Shown piece by piece: positions 56,808 to 64,000 of a stretch of 64,000 nucleotides of DNA. This stretch comes from Candidatus Endonucleibacter bathymodioli. GTDB taxonomy: Bacteria; Pseudomonadota; Gammaproteobacteria; Pseudomonadales; Endozoicomonadaceae. The DNA is taken from assembly GCA_030674915.1 (NCBI GenBank), contig JASXSV010000009.1, positions 1-64,000 on the forward strand. Reading direction: 5' to 3'. The notes below the pieces were generated by a model. It made no database searches. It was not told where the DNA came from and worked only from the letters and a program-made list of their open reading frames with translations. A program made the position numbers and the translations under genes. Positions within the stretch are counted from its first letter, which is position 1, and each line of letters starts with the position of its first letter.

Positions 56808-57589
56808 AAAAATACCGTTTTGTAATCTAAGCACGTGAACCGCCATTGTAATAAAAATATTTTACAAGTCCATACAGTTTAGAATTATTTTTAACAAATA
56901 AACGACAACTACTTCTTAACGGAATGCATACCCACACCTCTTAAATAAAGATTCAGGCTGGCTTCCTACTCACTCCGCAAAATAACCTACTATTAGTTTA
57001 GCTAATATACCACCTCAGAACACACTCTATAATTATACCCTGAACCACCAAAGGCGAACCAATATAATTATAAAAAACCCACGATAGAATAATAAACAGA
57101 GACTATTCCACCACAGATATATGCAAAAAATTTTCTCACTCTAGGCATTTATGTTTTTTATCACTACTCCTTTTCCTTTTATACACCTTAAAATTCCAGA
57201 ACCTTTCATTATCTACATTTAAATAAAAAAGTTTTCAAACAAAAAAGTAAAGCCAATAAGATTAACACTCTAGGCAGAGGTATTAGATCTGACATAAGCC
57301 CATGCAACTCCATTCTTTTTTGATACTATATATTTGAAAAGCAGACTCCAAATTACACTAAAGAATACGCTAAAGGTATTTCTATGAATCAGTGACTTCA
57401 TGACTGCAGCTACATTTAACCTACAGCATCAATCGTTCTGCGAACAACCCTAAGAACCAGACATTGCTGACCGTAATCAGTGCCGTGAAAATAGGCAAAA
57501 CTCATAGTAATTCTCGTTTCTGATATAGCGCTATGTGACACCAGCCTTGTCAAAGCATGGCACCACGGCTATACCATATATATTGGATG
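56808..57589. other. Gap without a recognised gene
   Basis: About 780 AT-rich bases upstream of B4. No coding frame, RNA or clear repeat was seen. It presumably contains decayed sequence between the B4 and B5 duplication units. Confidence 0.35.
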
Positions 57590-57675
57590 CGCGGGATTGC
57601 TTACTACGCCCACCAACCACTTGCACTAATAGGCCCATGATGTTTCATCAGCCTCGAACCTATTCACACATTTAA
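57590..57675 (+). repeat. Dispersed palindromic element at the 3' end of B5, degraded
   Basis: GATTGCTTACTACGCCCACC, ACTAATAGGCCCATGATG and AACCTATTCACACATTTAAT in order. The B5 stop TAA touches its right end. Confidence 0.55.
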
Positions 57676-58883
57676 TAATAGGTGTCTGGATCCACAAGAG
57701 TACGAAATAAATCACCAAAATGACGAAACTGACTTGCAATTGCCTCCCAGCCATATCTAAAAGCAGTTTTTATGTCTGACCTTAGAGACGGGCGTGACTT
57801 TAGTGTATTTAATAGAGCATCCATGTCTTTTCCAATACTATCTTTAGGGCTATTAAATTCATATAGCCCACCCATTACTATGGTTTTTATTTCATCTCCT
57901 CCATCTTTATGTTTCATGACGACGAAGTCGAAATACATTTTTTTAGATTCGCTCCACCCAATCGATGGAAAACAAAACTCCCCAGCTTTGTCCTCGATAA
58001 TACGCCCCAAGCCCACAAGGTTACCACAATTAATGTAGTCATCTATATGAATGGGGTTAAGCAGGTTTTCTACATATTCAGGAAGTGAATATACACCATC
58101 TAACAACTGTGAATATTTAGTTTGCAATGCTTTCATAGTAAGCTTAAAATACGCATGGTGCGTATCTAAATGTTTACTATCACCATCACCCATAAATCTC
58201 TCACAAATATCCATATACTGAGATAGCAAAAGATAGATAACAATAGAATGAAAAATTTTACGCTCGTCTTTTGTTACAGGAGTCTTTTCGCCGTAGACGT
58301 TATGCCAACGAATAAGCGCACTACTAAAAGCAACCAACAACCTTCCATCCTTGTTAACCAACCATGGATGAGATGCATTCTTATCGTATTCACCACAAAA
58401 ACAGTTTACTACACAATATAAATAGTGCATGATTTCGGAAAGCTCTTGCTTCGTGAATGCACACTGTATTATGTCTAACGAGGTTTGATTTCCCATGGCG
58501 CTTGTCTGCATATCAATTATTGTTTGTGTCAATCTTGATTTACTAAACTCTGAATCACCATGTTCTACCTTCTCTTTTATCTTACTATGCATTGCAGAAA
58601 TCTTACATCTGATAGACTCATCGCTGGGATGATGTTCGAAATATTCTGCTAAATCTTCTAAAAAACCAGACAACTGCTTTGCACCACCTGAACAGTCTTC
58701 CTCAATGTAATCACAACTACTACGACAAACATAAATATGCTTGAGCTTATTCTCCTCATTGATTACCAGGTTACATTCGCAATTATCATCACCTCCCCCT
58801 GCCATGACAGAACTTATATTGACGACAGAAAGAAAAATAATTGCAAATGCAATAAACACTTTACTTAATTTAATATACATCAT
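57672..58883 (-). CDS. Secreted Cys-rich paralogue B5, most divergent
   Basis: The 403-residue protein is the first copy in transcription order and the most different. The signal peptide MMYIKLSKVFIAFAIIFLSV leads to AGGGDDNCECNLVINEEN. The Cys spacing (CxC, HIYVCRSSC, DCSGG) and QLSGFLEDLAEYFEH are kept, as are SALIRWHNVYGEKTPVTKDE and DEIKTIVMGGLYEFNSPKDS. The middle is otherwise quite different. It may represent the ancestral or an older lineage from which B1-B4 arose by duplication. No known function. Confidence 0.75.
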   Translation of the reverse strand: MMYIKLSKVFIAFAIIFLSVVNISSVMAGGGDDNCECNLVINEENKLKHIYVCRSSCDYIEEDCSGGAKQLSGFLEDLAEYFEHHPSDESIRCKISAMHSKIKEKVEHGDSEFSKSRLTQTIIDMQTSAMGNQTSLDIIQCAFTKQELSEIMHYLYCVVNCFCGEYDKNASHPWLVNKDGRLLVAFSSALIRWHNVYGEKTPVTKDERKIFHSIVIYLLLSQYMDICERFMGDGDSKHLDTHHAYFKLTMKALQTKYSQLLDGVYSLPEYVENLLNPIHIDDYINCGNLVGLGRIIEDKAGEFCFPSIGWSESKKMYFDFVVMKHKDGGDEIKTIVMGGLYEFNSPKDSIGKDMDALLNTLKSRPSLRSDIKTAFRYGWEAIASQFRHFGDLFRTLVDPDTYY

Positions 58884-59045
58884 GATAATATAGCCTTACC
58901 ACCTAGGTTAATGACGAGCCTTACTATAATACGAATCACCCATAAAGTCATATTTATTTTAGAGACACCTCAGCATAACCAACTACTTTCACCATCGGCA
59001 TTGAGTTGTCTCAATTTTGTCAGCAATTACAAATCTTACCATGGC

Positions 59046-59104
59046 ACTTAACATAAGATTATCGATTTTATTAACTTTCCTAGCGTTTCGAACTGATTTG
59101 TGAC
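59046..59104 (-). repeat. Dispersed repeat C, copy 2
   Basis: The reverse complement (AAATCAGTTCGAAACGCTAG, then AATAAAATCGATAATC, TTATGTTAAGTGCC) matches 13493-13550. Confidence 0.6.
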
Positions 59105-59273
59105 ACCTATCCAGAACAACAGAGTTTCGGCACACCTAGTTAGATAGAACACCAAAAACTTAACGGCTTTTTGAATATTCTCAACAATAACGCCGAATCC
59201 ATAAACAGCTTCATTTTTGGCAAGGCTCATGAATCAGGCTCTGGCAAGCACGTAGCTCCTTTTAGATACCAAT

Positions 59274-59360
59274 TCCCCATTGAAGGTGTTAGGTTGCTGA
59301 TTTCTCTCCCCCACTCACCTCCTACTTGTAGGCTCATGGGGCTTCACTCGTTTGCCAGGG
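59274..59360 (+). repeat. Dispersed palindromic element
   Basis: CCCCATTGAAGGTGTTAGGT, CCCACTCACCTCCTACTTGT and GGCTCATGGGGCTTCACTCG in order. The left terminal repeat is very well preserved; the right end is lost. Confidence 0.7.
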
Positions 59361-59624
59361 TATACCTTCTGACTCAGAAACTATGCCTCACCCAAGTAAA
59401 TAAATAATGTTTACCACTTGAATTTCAAAAAACCTTATTCTGGCAGATACTTAAAGCACTTGAAAACGCAATGCGCTCCGTACCCTTATTATCTGTATCT
59501 ACAATTGCTTTGAGTATACAATACTGAACTAACTGCCTCTAACCCACCATGCCTTTTTTGATGCAACCTCACAAAATAGATAATGACAAGCATCAGGACA
59601 GGCGGGAGCTGTAAAAATAATACC

Positions 59625-60248
59625 ATGAGTCAATTTTTTCAGATTCACCAAAAAAACCCTCAACGTCGGCTGATACGCCAAACCGTTGAAATAATTCTGT
59701 CCGGAGGAGTGATAGCTTACCCTACAGATTCAGCTTATGCACTAGGCTGCTTAATAGGTAATAGCAAAGCACTTGCACGAATAAAACGTATCCGCAACCT
59801 GACCGAGAAACATAATTTTACGCTAGTGTGTAGAGATTTATCTGAAATCGCTACTTATGCACTGGTAAGTAATAGTCAATACCGTCTATTAAAGACCCAC
59901 ACCCCAGGACCTTTTACCTTTATACTAAAAGGATCACATGAAGTACCAAGACGTCTTATGCATCCAAAACAAAAAACCATCGGCATTAGGGTCCCTGCCT
60001 GTGCAATTACCCTAGCCATATTAACAGAACTGAACGCTCCATTGATGAGCACCACCCTTATTTTGCCATCCGATGACGCACCTATGCTTGATCCATATGA
60101 TATCCGCCAGACTCTTGAGTCACAACTTGACCTGGTTATTGATGGTGGCTACTGTGGTATGCAAGCAACCACCGTGGTCAGTCTGATAAATGATAAGCCT
60201 GATTTACTCAGAAAAGGTAAGGGCGATATCTCTGCTTTCCTGTCATAA
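59625..60248 (+). CDS. yciO: YciO-like Sua5/YrdC-domain protein
   Basis: The 207-residue cytoplasmic protein matches E. coli YciO closely from its start (MSQFFQIHQKNPQRRLIRQT), with GGVIAYPTDSAYALGCLIG and HNFTLVCRDLSEIATYAL, then TPGPFTFILKGSHEVPRRL. The YrdC fold binds nucleotides and RNA; the true TsaC paralogue makes threonylcarbamoyl-AMP, but YciO's own role is unsettled. The open frame starts at 59583, but the extra 14 residues are not conserved. It heads the yciO-trpS-scpA-scpB cluster. Confidence 0.9.
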   Translation: MSQFFQIHQKNPQRRLIRQTVEIILSGGVIAYPTDSAYALGCLIGNSKALARIKRIRNLTEKHNFTLVCRDLSEIATYALVSNSQYRLLKTHTPGPFTFILKGSHEVPRRLMHPKQKTIGIRVPACAITLAILTELNAPLMSTTLILPSDDAPMLDPYDIRQTLESQLDLVIDGGYCGMQATTVVSLINDKPDLLRKGKGDISAFLS

Positions 60249-60565
60249 AATACAAAAATAACGTACATTATTTTCGCAGACGTCTTCCCTGTAAGTAAAA
60301 TCTGTCGTAATCTATTACTTGAGTACGCTCATTTTGTAAGGTTGATTAAGACTCATAACTGTAAATATGAGTATTGCCAGCCAAATAAAAATAAGAATAT
60401 AAAGCAATGCAGTGCTATAGCTATAGCTATAGCTTTGACTTTAACTATTATCATCCTAGATCTAAATTTTGCGTTCAGATAATAAATACTACAATACGCG
60501 CAAAGGTACTCGATAGAAGATACGAAAAGTACTAACTATTGGTGCAATAATAAAGGGAGACGCTT
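60249..60565. other. Gap upstream of trpS
   Basis: AT-rich, with a short palindromic (GCTATA)n run at about 60414-60433. No gene or leader peptide with tandem Trp codons was seen. Confidence 0.35.
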
Positions 60566-61780
60566 TTGAGTACTGTAGACCCCCAGTCGCGAGTTTTGTC
60601 AGGTATGCGCCCGACTGGCCGAATGCATCTCGGCCACTATCATGGAGCATTAAAAAACTGGATTGAACTGCAACATAAATATGATTGCTTTTTCTTCGTT
60701 GCTGACTGGCACTCACTAACCACTAACCATGAGAAAATAAACGATCTAGAAGATAAAGTGTATGGAATGGTCATTGACTGGCTGGCAACAGGTATCAACC
60801 CAGGAACAGCGACATTATTCATTCAATCTCGAGTACCTGAACACGCAGAATTACATTTACTACTTTCAATGATAACCCCTTTACCATGGCTAGAAAGAGC
60901 ATCCAGCTTTAAAGATCAACAAGAAAAGACTCAAGGAAAAGATCACGACACCTATGGTTTTCTTGGTTACCCGTTGCTACAGAGCGCTGACATTCTTGCT
61001 TATCGTGCTGGCCACGTACCAGTGAGTACAGATAAAGAAGCGTACATAGAAGTAACCAGAGAAGTCGCTCGCCGGTTTAATCATCTTTACGGACGAGAAC
61101 CTAGCTTCATAGAAAATGCTGAAACAGCTATTCGAAAAATGGGAAAGAAAGCAGAAAATCTTTATCGTAAGCTACGCAAAAACTATCTCGAACAAGGCAA
61201 TACCGAAGCGCTCGAAACAGCCAGAGCAATATTAAAAGAACAAAATAATATCACCTTGGGCGACAAAGAACGACTTTTCGGCTACCTGGAAGGAACCGGT
61301 AAAGTTATTCTCCAAGAGCCACAAGCATTGTTAACATCTTCTTCATGGATTCCTGGCATGGACGGCCGAAAAATGTCAAACTCCAATAATAATACTATTA
61401 GTTTGCGGGATGCTCCGGATGAAATTAACTCAAAGTTACGTCGCATGACTACAGACCCTGCTAGAATGCGCCGCACCGACCCAGGAGACCCTGAGAAATG
61501 TCCAGTATGGCAGCTGCATAAGACTTACTCCGACAGCGAAAGAAAACAATGGGTGCAAAAAGGCTGCCAAACCGCAAGTATTGGTTGCCTAGATTGCAAG
61601 AAACCACTAATTGATGCTATTCAGGCTGAGCTTGAACCAATTAGAATAGAAGCTACTGAGCTAGAAAAAAATCCAGATGTCATAAAAAATATAATTGCAG
61701 AGGGATGTGAAGCTGCACAGGATGAAGCCATCGACACCCTTAGGGGAGTTCGAGAAGCAATGGGACTTAACTATAGATGA
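60566..61780 (+). CDS. trpS: Tryptophanyl-tRNA synthetase
   Basis: The 404-residue cytoplasmic enzyme attaches Trp to its tRNA. It starts at TTG with AGGGAG six bases upstream. The class I signatures are HLGH (21-24, the HIGH motif, in SGMRPTGRMHLGHYHG) and KMSNS (about 270, in GMDGRKMSNSNNN). The protein is longer than the 330-residue E. coli type: there is an insertion around residues 190-250, as in pseudomonad enzymes. A CLDCKK segment lies near the C-terminus. It overlaps scpA by ATGA. Confidence 0.96.
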   Translation: MSTVDPQSRVLSGMRPTGRMHLGHYHGALKNWIELQHKYDCFFFVADWHSLTTNHEKINDLEDKVYGMVIDWLATGINPGTATLFIQSRVPEHAELHLLLSMITPLPWLERASSFKDQQEKTQGKDHDTYGFLGYPLLQSADILAYRAGHVPVSTDKEAYIEVTREVARRFNHLYGREPSFIENAETAIRKMGKKAENLYRKLRKNYLEQGNTEALETARAILKEQNNITLGDKERLFGYLEGTGKVILQEPQALLTSSSWIPGMDGRKMSNSNNNTISLRDAPDEINSKLRRMTTDPARMRRTDPGDPEKCPVWQLHKTYSDSERKQWVQKGCQTASIGCLDCKKPLIDAIQAELEPIRIEATELEKNPDVIKNIIAEGCEAAQDEAIDTLRGVREAMGLNYR

Positions 61781-62610
61781 ATACCACGAATATCGTGGAA
61801 AGTCAGCCAGCAGTAACAGAGCCTGAATCCGCACAGATGCATATAGCGTTGCTTAAGGGAGTACCCTTAACCAAGCTACCACTAGATCTTTATATTCCAC
61901 CGGAAGCGCTCGAAGTATTTCTGGAAGCTTTTGAAGGACCACTTGATTTACTGCTTTATCTAATCAAGCGGAATAATATGGAGATCCTGGATATCAAGGT
62001 ATCTGAAATCACCATCCAATATATGAATTACGTGGAATTAATGGACGTCAATCAGTTTGAGTTGGCTGCCGAGTACTTGGTGATGGCGGCAACCCTGACA
62101 GAAATAAAATCTCGCATGCTACTACCTCGCTCAGGAACACTCGAAGAAGAAGAAGAAGAAGACCCCCGAGCAGAACTAATACGTCGCCTCCAAGAATACG
62201 AACGATTCAAACAAGCAGCTGAAGATATCGATACACTACCTCGCGTAGGGCGAGACATACATACTGTTTGCCTAGATGCCCCAGACTTTGCTCCGACCAA
62301 ATCCCAACCCGACGTCAATCTTAATGAAATATTGCTAGCTATGGCTAAAGTCATGGGCCGGGGTGATATGTTCGAAAACCACTCAATAAAAGAAGAAGCT
62401 CTATCTGTTCGAGAGCGCATGAGTGATATTCTTTCACTACTATCAGCGGAAAGGTTCACACCGTTTGTTGCCCTATACCGAGTTGAAGAAGGACGATTAG
62501 GTATTGTAGTTACTTTCATGGCCATTATGGAATTAGTTAAGGAATCTTTAATAGAATTAACCCAGAGTGATGCTTATTGTCCCATCCATTTAAAGGCACG
62601 CGTTGCATAA
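61777..62610 (+). CDS. scpA: Segregation and condensation protein A
   Basis: The 277-residue kleisin partner of the SMC-ScpAB complex helps condense and separate chromosomes. The family opening after a 45-residue tail is VFLEAFEGPLDLLLYLIKRN, then LVMAATLTEIKSRMLLPRSG, an acidic EEEEEEDPRAELIRRLQEYE stretch and the C-terminal winged-helix part. The start overlaps trpS (ATGA). Confidence 0.95.
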   Translation: MNTTNIVESQPAVTEPESAQMHIALLKGVPLTKLPLDLYIPPEALEVFLEAFEGPLDLLLYLIKRNNMEILDIKVSEITIQYMNYVELMDVNQFELAAEYLVMAATLTEIKSRMLLPRSGTLEEEEEEDPRAELIRRLQEYERFKQAAEDIDTLPRVGRDIHTVCLDAPDFAPTKSQPDVNLNEILLAMAKVMGRGDMFENHSIKEEALSVRERMSDILSLLSAERFTPFVALYRVEEGRLGIVVTFMAIMELVKESLIELTQSDAYCPIHLKARVA

Positions 62611-62615
62611 AAATC

Positions 62616-63674
62616 ATGAATAAAGAAGACCTCATAGAACCAGTGGAATCTATAGAACTCGAAGAAGCCGAAGAATCCATAGAATCGGTTGAGTCAGCAA
62701 CTTCTAACCTACCTCTATTTCACCACCTCGAACGGCCAGAACTCCATCTTATTTTGGAAGGAGCAATCATGGCTAGCAACAAACCATTAACCATTGATCA
62801 GCTGGCTTTATTGTTTCCTGAACAAGTACGCCCAGATAATAATGAAATCAGCAAGGCACTGACATTTATTGCCGAAGCATGTGAGCACCGTGGATTTGAA
62901 CTAAAACAAGTTGCTTCTGGGTTTCGCTTCCAGATCAAACAATCGCTGGCACCTTGGGTGGGTCGGCTCTGGGAAGAAAAGCCCCAGAGATATACCCGTG
63001 CACTGTTGGAAACATTAGCACTGATAGCCTACCGCCAGCCCATTACTCGGGGAGAAATTGAAGATGTACGGGGAGTCAGTGTCAGCAGTAATATTATAAG
63101 AACGCTTCAAGAAAGAGAGTGGATTCGTGTTGTAGGCCACCGGGACGTTCCGGGGCGACCAGCCATGTTTGCCACAACCCGTCATTTTCTCGATTACTTT
63201 AATCTGGAAAATCTAAACGATCTCCCCTCACTGTCAGAAATTCGTGATTTGGAGACAGCTGCTAACGCCTTAGAACACCAGATAGATATACTAGACAATA
63301 TTAAACAAGGCGAGCAAACCAATTCCGTTGAGTCCGAGGAAGAAAGCAAAGACATATCAGCAGAAACCTTATTTGCAAAACTGGATGAAATAGAAGCAGG
63401 GTTACCCGTAAATTTTCACGACTTGATCAAAAAACAAAAAGACAAAAGCACCAATACTGACACGGATAATATATCACCAGAAAGATTGGATACACCCACA
63501 GAAAAACCGTCAAAAACACTCATAGATAATACTATAGAGACCTCCATAGATAGATCTATAGAAGCCCTGACGGATGAACCCACAGAATCCTCGCTGAATG
63601 AAACTCCCTCCCCCACAGAAGAATCATCAGAACAACCAGAAGACTCCAGCTCTCATCAGAAGCCTGAGAAATAA
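62616..63674 (+). CDS. scpB: Segregation and condensation protein B
   Basis: The 352-residue partner of ScpA in the SMC complex begins 6 bases after scpA; a frame from 62577 would overlap scpA and is not needed. Two winged-helix domains are visible: LHLILEGAIMASNKPLTIDQ, then ALLETLALIAYRQPITRGEI and VVGHRDVPGRPAMFATTRHF (the family signature). The last 110 or so residues are an acidic, Ser/Thr/Glu-rich tail with no fixed structure, longer than in E. coli-like relatives. Confidence 0.95.
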   Translation: MNKEDLIEPVESIELEEAEESIESVESATSNLPLFHHLERPELHLILEGAIMASNKPLTIDQLALLFPEQVRPDNNEISKALTFIAEACEHRGFELKQVASGFRFQIKQSLAPWVGRLWEEKPQRYTRALLETLALIAYRQPITRGEIEDVRGVSVSSNIIRTLQEREWIRVVGHRDVPGRPAMFATTRHFLDYFNLENLNDLPSLSEIRDLETAANALEHQIDILDNIKQGEQTNSVESEEESKDISAETLFAKLDEIEAGLPVNFHDLIKKQKDKSTNTDTDNISPERLDTPTEKPSKTLIDNTIETSIDRSIEALTDEPTESSLNETPSPTEESSEQPEDSSSHQKPEK

Positions 63675-63754
63675 CCTTGAAAGTCATTTCAACCTCTATA
63701 CGCAATAAAAAATGTATCAGGAAATGAAAGATAAAAATGCTTATCTGTTATCTT

Positions 63755-63802
63755 TTGAGGTGAGAGATTGACGCCTACTCCCAACCTCAATGGGAATAGG
63801 TA
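63755..63802 (+). repeat. Shortened dispersed palindromic element
   Basis: TTTTGAGGTGAGAGATTGAC, then CCTACTCCCAACCTCAATGG. The ends remain and the middle is lost. It lies between the convergent scpB and rnm genes. Confidence 0.55.
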
Positions 63803-63828
63803 TAGGCTCCGTAGATTAGTTATTATTT

Positions 63829-64000
63829 TTACCAGCCATCCCATATGGGAATAACATTTTTTGGCATAGCAGCAAAGCGGCCTAGCTCAACCCATGGGCG
63901 CTCAGCACAGTGGAAGTCACTTCCCTGAGAGCCCTTCAGTGAAAACTCTTGGCAAAAGCTGGCAAGCTGCTGTATTTGGCTGGAAGGTACGTTGCAACCG
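63829..64000 (-). CDS. rnm: PHP-domain phosphatase, 3' end (Rnm/YciV type), cut by the window edge
   Basis: Only the last 57 codons are in the window. They read QIQQLASFCQEFSLKGSQGS, DFHCAERPWVELGRFAAM, PKNVIPIWDGW. GSDFH plus PW-ELGR is the C-terminal signature of the YciV/RNase AM family, which removes 3'-phosphates or trims RNA 5' ends. Its position next to the yciO-trpS-scpAB cluster agrees with that identity. Confidence 0.8.
   Translation of the reverse strand, partial: GCNVPSSQIQQLASFCQEFSLKGSQGSDFHCAERPWVELGRFAAMPKNVIPIWDGW

Larger units (their letters stand above)
58884..59624. other. Gap between the B array and yciO
   Basis: No intact gene. It contains repeat C (59046-59104) and a palindromic element (59276-59360). 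Promoters for the divergent B5 and yciO genes should lie here. Confidence 0.4.

Noticed and set aside
62052..62525. 157-codon minus-strand frame within scpA
   Set aside because: Antisense shadow of a clear scpA gene, with a low-complexity Ser/Arg composition.

Overview
The window is an AT-rich gammaproteobacterial chromosome segment. Its housekeeping genes (nadK, glpG-type rhomboid, DUF1315, DUF2797, pepN, a MoxR/Bat locus, the large NAD-dependent glutamate dehydrogenase, pyrD, rmf, rlmKL, lolC/lolD, yciO, trpS, scpA, scpB and the end of an rnm/yciV-type PHP phosphatase) follow an order I associate with Pseudomonas and Oceanospirillales-like bacteria. The accessory genes look like those of a bacterium living in a eukaryotic host: arrays of secreted paralogues, a leucine-rich-repeat protein with a tyrosine-phosphatase loop, a nuclease-fold protein with a very basic N-terminus and a 1568-residue helical protein. 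An Endozoicomonas or intranuclear-symbiont-like host-associated lineage is my inference. No rRNA, tRNA or CRISPR array was seen.

Layout. 1-4.3 kb: three tandem genes for secreted ~260-residue paralogues on the minus strand, separated by decayed IS3-type orfA fragments. 4.8-8.05 kb: a candidate effector with an endonuclease/exonuclease/phosphatase-like C-terminus, and an intact IS30-family element inserted just upstream of it. 8.05-8.9 kb: debris, including a copied fragment of the glutamate dehydrogenase gene and a broken type I restriction hsdR. 9-16.3 kb: nadK, rhomboid, DUF1315, DUF2797, pepN. 16.4-23.9 kb: a minus-strand MoxR-DUF58-DUF4381-BatA-BatBC-BatD operon. 24.8-29.7 kb: glutamate dehydrogenase. 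29.8-34.5 kb: the giant unknown protein. 34.9-36.3 kb: pyrD and rmf. 36.3-46.3 kb: an accessory island between rmf and rlmKL, carrying the LRR-phosphatase and a dead relative of it, a secreted ClpP-fold protein, a KAP P-loop NTPase, a GFA-family protein, a YgjP-like metallopeptidase and IS30 relics. 46.5-51 kb: rlmKL, lolC, lolD. 51.2-58.9 kb: five tandem secreted Cys-rich paralogues on the minus strand. 59.6-64 kb: yciO, trpS, scpA, scpB and the rnm 3' end.

The most unusual feature is a dispersed palindromic element of about 100-110 bp, present in roughly 18 full or partial copies between genes. It has inverted ends reading TTGAAGGTGTGAGG and an inner CCCCA...TGGGG hairpin. It sits at the 3' ends of genes. 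In at least seven cases (pyrD, rlmKL and all five Cys-rich paralogues) the gene's stop codon lies in, or directly touches, the terminal repeat. Other small mobile relics (a 110-bp MITE-like element and two further dispersed repeats) lie in the longer gaps, so the genome looks shaped by repeat spread, tandem gene duplication and gene decay.
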